Assembly (NCBI GenBank): GCA_027047735.1 | Contig: JALTUD010000013.1 | Location: forward strand, 1 to 26,865 | Length of the DNA stretch: 26,865 nt | From: Flavobacteriales bacterium | Lineage (GTDB): Bacteria; Bacteroidota; Bacteroidia; Flavobacteriales_D; Parvicellaceae | Reading direction: 5' to 3' | In this document: piece after piece, positions 24,411 through 26,865 of the stretch | Layout: each line of letters opens with the position of its first letter | Numbering within the stretch: the stretch's first letter is position 1 | Notes under the pieces: model-generated | The model's database searches: none | What the model was told of the DNA's origin: nothing | Seen by the model: only the letters and a program-made list of their open reading frames with translations | Translations under genes and position numbers: made by a program

Positions 24411-24776
24411 GGGCGTTCCCATTACAGCATAAAAAAGCGGTTTCGTTGCACTACACCACTTTTTAATGCCGTAATGGTCGGGCTATCACTACTCACTCTT
24501 TTTGCCCTCAAAAGGAGGAGGGCAAAAAGGAGTTCAAACACGCCGTTCTATCCCTAACGTGGGGCATGTGAGTGCAAAGAAAACGGAGTTTAGTTTTCTT
24601 AGACGATGAAAAATTCTTTTGCATAGCACCAGCTATGGAAAATAATTTTGAAGAAGGATAAGGAAAATAAAACCGTTTTGTTGTGCTCAGATGTTCCATG
24701 TTAGGGATACAATCCCTAACGCGTGTAAAAAGAGCGGTAAGAAAATGAGTTTTAGTTTCTTTAGACAATGAAAAAA
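24411..24776 (+). repeat. Dispersed intergenic repeat R1, copy D (full length)
   Basis: 366 bp, beginning 3 bases after the operon's last stop. H1 spans 24419-24477 (CCATTACAGC... with ...GCCGTAATGG). GGTCGGGCTATC is at 24476-24487. H2 pairs CTTTTTGCCCTC (24498-24509) with GAGGGCAAAAAG (24518-24529). ATCCCTAACG follows at about 24550, then H3 (CATAGC...GCTATG), the palindrome GTTAGGGAT/ATCCCTAAC (about 24700-24720), and a second module ending TTTAGACAATGAAAAA. The two modules, each about 64 bases, are direct repeats inside the element. Confidence 0.95.
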
Positions 24777-24815
24777 GTCCTCTGATAAATCAAGAAAAAA
24801 ATAAACATCTAAACC

Positions 24816-25214
24816 ATGAATAAAATAGAACATATAGGCATAGCCGTCAAAGATTTAGAACAATCTATAAAACTATTTAGTAATTTACTGAATACCCAAC
24901 CTTACAAAAGAGAAAAAGTAGAAAGCGAAGGAGTAGAGACGGTCTTTTTCCAAATAGGAGAAACCAAAATAGAACTCTTAGGAGCAACAAACGAAGAAAG
25001 CCCCATAGCCAAATTCATACAAAAAAAAGGAGAAGGAATACACCATATAGCTTTTGACGTAACCGATATAAATAATGAAATAAAACGTCTGCAAGAACAA
25101 AATTTCACGGTACTGAACACAACGCCAAAACAAGGAGCAGACAACAAAAAAATAGCCTTTTTACACCCTAAATCTACAAATGGAGTGCTAACTGAACTCT
25201 GTCAAGAAGAGTAA
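24816..25214 (+). CDS. mce: Methylmalonyl-CoA epimerase (glyoxalase fold)
   Basis: 132 residues, cytoplasmic, made of two glyoxalase/VOC half-modules. It interconverts (R)- and (S)-methylmalonyl-CoA in the propionyl-CoA/succinyl-CoA route. Family marks are the start IEHIGIAVKDLEQSI with metal-ligand candidate His6, the strand TVFFQIGETKIELLG, the second-half opening GIHHIAFDVTDI (His76/His77), and the end LTELCQE with Glu127. The length is typical of bacterial epimerases. It stands alone here, without the mutase genes. The gap before it is filled by repeat R1 copy D; no clear promoter is visible. Confidence 0.92.
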   Translation: MNKIEHIGIAVKDLEQSIKLFSNLLNTQPYKREKVESEGVETVFFQIGETKIELLGATNEESPIAKFIQKKGEGIHHIAFDVTDINNEIKRLQEQNFTVLNTTPKQGADNKKIAFLHPKSTNGVLTELCQEE

Positions 25215-25243
25215 TAACCAGGTTTAAATCCGTAAGTAATATT

Positions 25244-25273
25244 TTGAGGTTCAAATATATCGACTTACCTTTG
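25244..25273 (+). promoter_or_regulatory. Promoter of the lamin-tail-domain gene
   Basis: TTG (25244-25246), 19 bases, then TACCTTTG (25266-25273): an exact consensus match, 23 bases before the ATG at 25296. Confidence 0.8.
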
Positions 25274-25295
25274 CAAAAATCATTAAACAAACATT

Positions 25296-26865
25296 ATGAA
25301 AAAAATTAATACGCTCCTGTTAGGGCTTATGTCCTTAAGTTCTGTTCTCGCACAAGAACAGCAGATATTTCCAATCAATAAGACATTGGAAACACCGACA
25401 ACGTTACAAAATTATGTTCCGGCTCAGGCTACTAATGTGTATAACAAAACCATATCCAGTCAATGGGTAAATTATGTAGACGCCTATTCCAATTATTATG
25501 GTTCAGGACCTCAATTGTCCACCAATTACTTATTTCCGGATTCAACAATTCTAGTGAATTATGGACAAGCAGGTTACTTAGGAGCTTGGATACATTCCAT
25601 TGCCCAAACATTTGACATGAACGCCCCTGTTTACGCTAATGCAGGAATCACCATAACCGGCGATTATGCCATTGAGTTAGACTCGATAGAAGTAAAAGGA
25701 ACTTACGAACGTCCGGATAATAGCGTTGTAGATACCTTAGAAGTTTTAGTTGTACCTGCCGGAGCGAATCTTAATGATCAATACTACTTTGCAGGTAGTT
25801 CAATCAATGCGAACTTGAATTCAGATACTGTATTCTTTAGAAAACTTTATTACGATTCTATCAACCATATTGTTAGAGATTACGTCTCATCTTACAAAGT
25901 GCCTTTAGATGACGCCTTTTTTAATACCGCCGTTAACGGTGTTCACACGGTAAAAATCAACGCTAATGATGTTATCCCGGATACATCACAAGGTATTTTT
26001 GCTATCGTAGTTAACTTTATACCGGGCTACACTTGGACTCCAAATGTAGATACATTAGGAACACAAAAGAACGTGTGGCGTTTCCATTCGTATGAATTAA
26101 ATGGATCTAATCAATATCCTACTTACTCTAAACAAGACTTAAACGTTTCTCATCTTGTTCCGGATGCTGTCCGCTATAACCAGTTGGTAGGAAGTTGGAA
26201 CGGTAGTTATATTCCAAGTTATGCTTATATGGGGTCAAATCCGGGGTTTTCTTATGAGTCTATGGCTATTTCCGTCAAGTTAACTCAACATGCACCGGTT
26301 GTTTTAGCCGATTGTTCAGAACCATTCTTTTCTGAATATGTAGAAGGAACTTCAAATAACAAGGCTCTTGAAATTTATAACCCTACTGGAAGTGCAATAG
26401 ACTTATCAAATTACCAAATAAGAAAATACGGTAACGGTTCATCTACGCCAACTACGCTTACACTTTCGGGTACAGTGGCATCAAACGATGTTTTTGTTAT
26501 TGCTAACCCTAACGCTACTTTTGCAAACGATATGACGAATGGTATTATTTCATTTAACGGAGATGATGCCGTAGAATTATACAATATTCAAACTTCTACG
26601 GTAGTTGATGTTATCGGCGAAGTTGGAAATGACCCGGGGTCTTCTTGGCCTGTTGGGACTGGAAGTACAGCAAACCATACCTTAGTAAGAAAAGCAATTA
26701 TAAAAATAGGTACAGATGTATGGACAGGAGTTGTTGATCAACAATGGGATGTTTACCCACAAGATGATTTTACACATTTAGGAAGCCATACTAATATAGG
26801 TTGTTTTACCCCTTTAACAGCAGTACCAACGATTAATGATGATACGATTTGTGTACAAGAAAGCA
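25296..26865 (+). CDS. Secreted protein with lamin-tail domain, 3' end outside window
   Basis: The frame runs from ATG 25296 to the window edge without a stop (523 codons visible). It has a signal peptide (MKKINTLLLGLMSLSSVLAQ). Residues 21-335 are a beta-rich region that I do not recognise. At about 340-505 there is a lamin-tail (LTD) domain: FFSEYVEGTSNNKALEIYNP, IDLSNYQIRKYGNG, DVFVIANPNA, FNGDDAVELYN and SSWPVGTGSTANHTLVRK. Bacterial LTDs occur in extracellular nucleases and cell-surface proteins of Bacteroidota. No nuclease motif is visible in the part seen; the C-terminus, which could hold a T9SS tail, lies outside the window. It has its own consensus promoter. Confidence 0.88.
   Translation, partial: MKKINTLLLGLMSLSSVLAQEQQIFPINKTLETPTTLQNYVPAQATNVYNKTISSQWVNYVDAYSNYYGSGPQLSTNYLFPDSTILVNYGQAGYLGAWIHSIAQTFDMNAPVYANAGITITGDYAIELDSIEVKGTYERPDNSVVDTLEVLVVPAGANLNDQYYFAGSSINANLNSDTVFFRKLYYDSINHIVRDYVSSYKVPLDDAFFNTAVNGVHTVKINANDVIPDTSQGIFAIVVNFIPGYTWTPNVDTLGTQKNVWRFHSYELNGSNQYPTYSKQDLNVSHLVPDAVRYNQLVGSWNGSYIPSYAYMGSNPGFSYESMAISVKLTQHAPVVLADCSEPFFSEYVEGTSNNKALEIYNPTGSAIDLSNYQIRKYGNGSSTPTTLTLSGTVASNDVFVIANPNATFANDMTNGIISFNGDDAVELYNIQTSTVVDVIGEVGNDPGSSWPVGTGSTANHTLVRKAIIKIGTDVWTGVVDQQWDVYPQDDFTHLGSHTNIGCFTPLTAVPTINDDTICVQES

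Overview
The window comes from an AT-rich member of the Bacteroidota, most likely a free-living, Flavobacteriales-like species. Evidence seen in the sequence: type IX secretion (T9SS) type A sorting tails on secreted proteins, two gliding-motility-associated (type B, CHU_C-like) C-termini, two PorP/SprF-family genes, a PD40-OmpA protein, and promoters of the Bacteroidota form TTG-N19/20-TAnnTTTG. I see no tRNA, rRNA, CRISPR array or intact transposase.

Layout. 1-2180: the 3' part of a repeat-rich surface protein built of 15-residue repeats, then a small type A T9SS-sorted protein 5 bases downstream. 2336-3889: a secreted protein of unknown function ending in two SH3/Tudor-like modules. 4451-5710 (minus strand): a GT-C-like multispanning membrane protein, lying between two inverted copies of a dispersed intergenic repeat. 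6486-9373: a translationally coupled two-component pair (TPR histidine kinase and LytTR response regulator). 9634-10656: a stand-alone PorP/SprF gene with a textbook promoter. 10790-11458 (minus): inorganic pyrophosphatase. 11680-13061: a T9SS-sorted protein coupled to a MazG-like pyrophosphohydrolase. 13513-14037: a DUF4178-like protein. 14203-24407: a four-gene operon of two type-B-sorted adhesin-like proteins, a second PorP/SprF and a PD40/OmpA protein, which reads as a dedicated surface-export cassette. 24816-25214: methylmalonyl-CoA epimerase. 25296 to the end: a secreted protein with a lamin-tail domain, cut by the window edge.

The most unusual content is between the genes. A structured repeat of about 365 bp (here called R1) occurs four times (A 3963-4439, B 5868-6158, C 13125-13486, D 24411-24776). 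One of its hairpins has entirely different stem sequences in different copies yet keeps pairing, which points to selection on structure. R1 is built of boxes, four hairpins and a duplicated module of about 64 bp. Copies A and B each carry an insertion of about 90-105 bp; the one in B has terminal inverted repeats like a MITE. A second small repeat (R2, about 48 bp) occurs three times. Protein-level repeats also stand out: a 15-residue solenoid with a 45-residue super-period, recently duplicated Ig-like modules in the large adhesin, and a chain of G-x-F-V-F-K-K-L modules in the OmpA-family protein.

All identifications are by eye from motifs; no database search was run.
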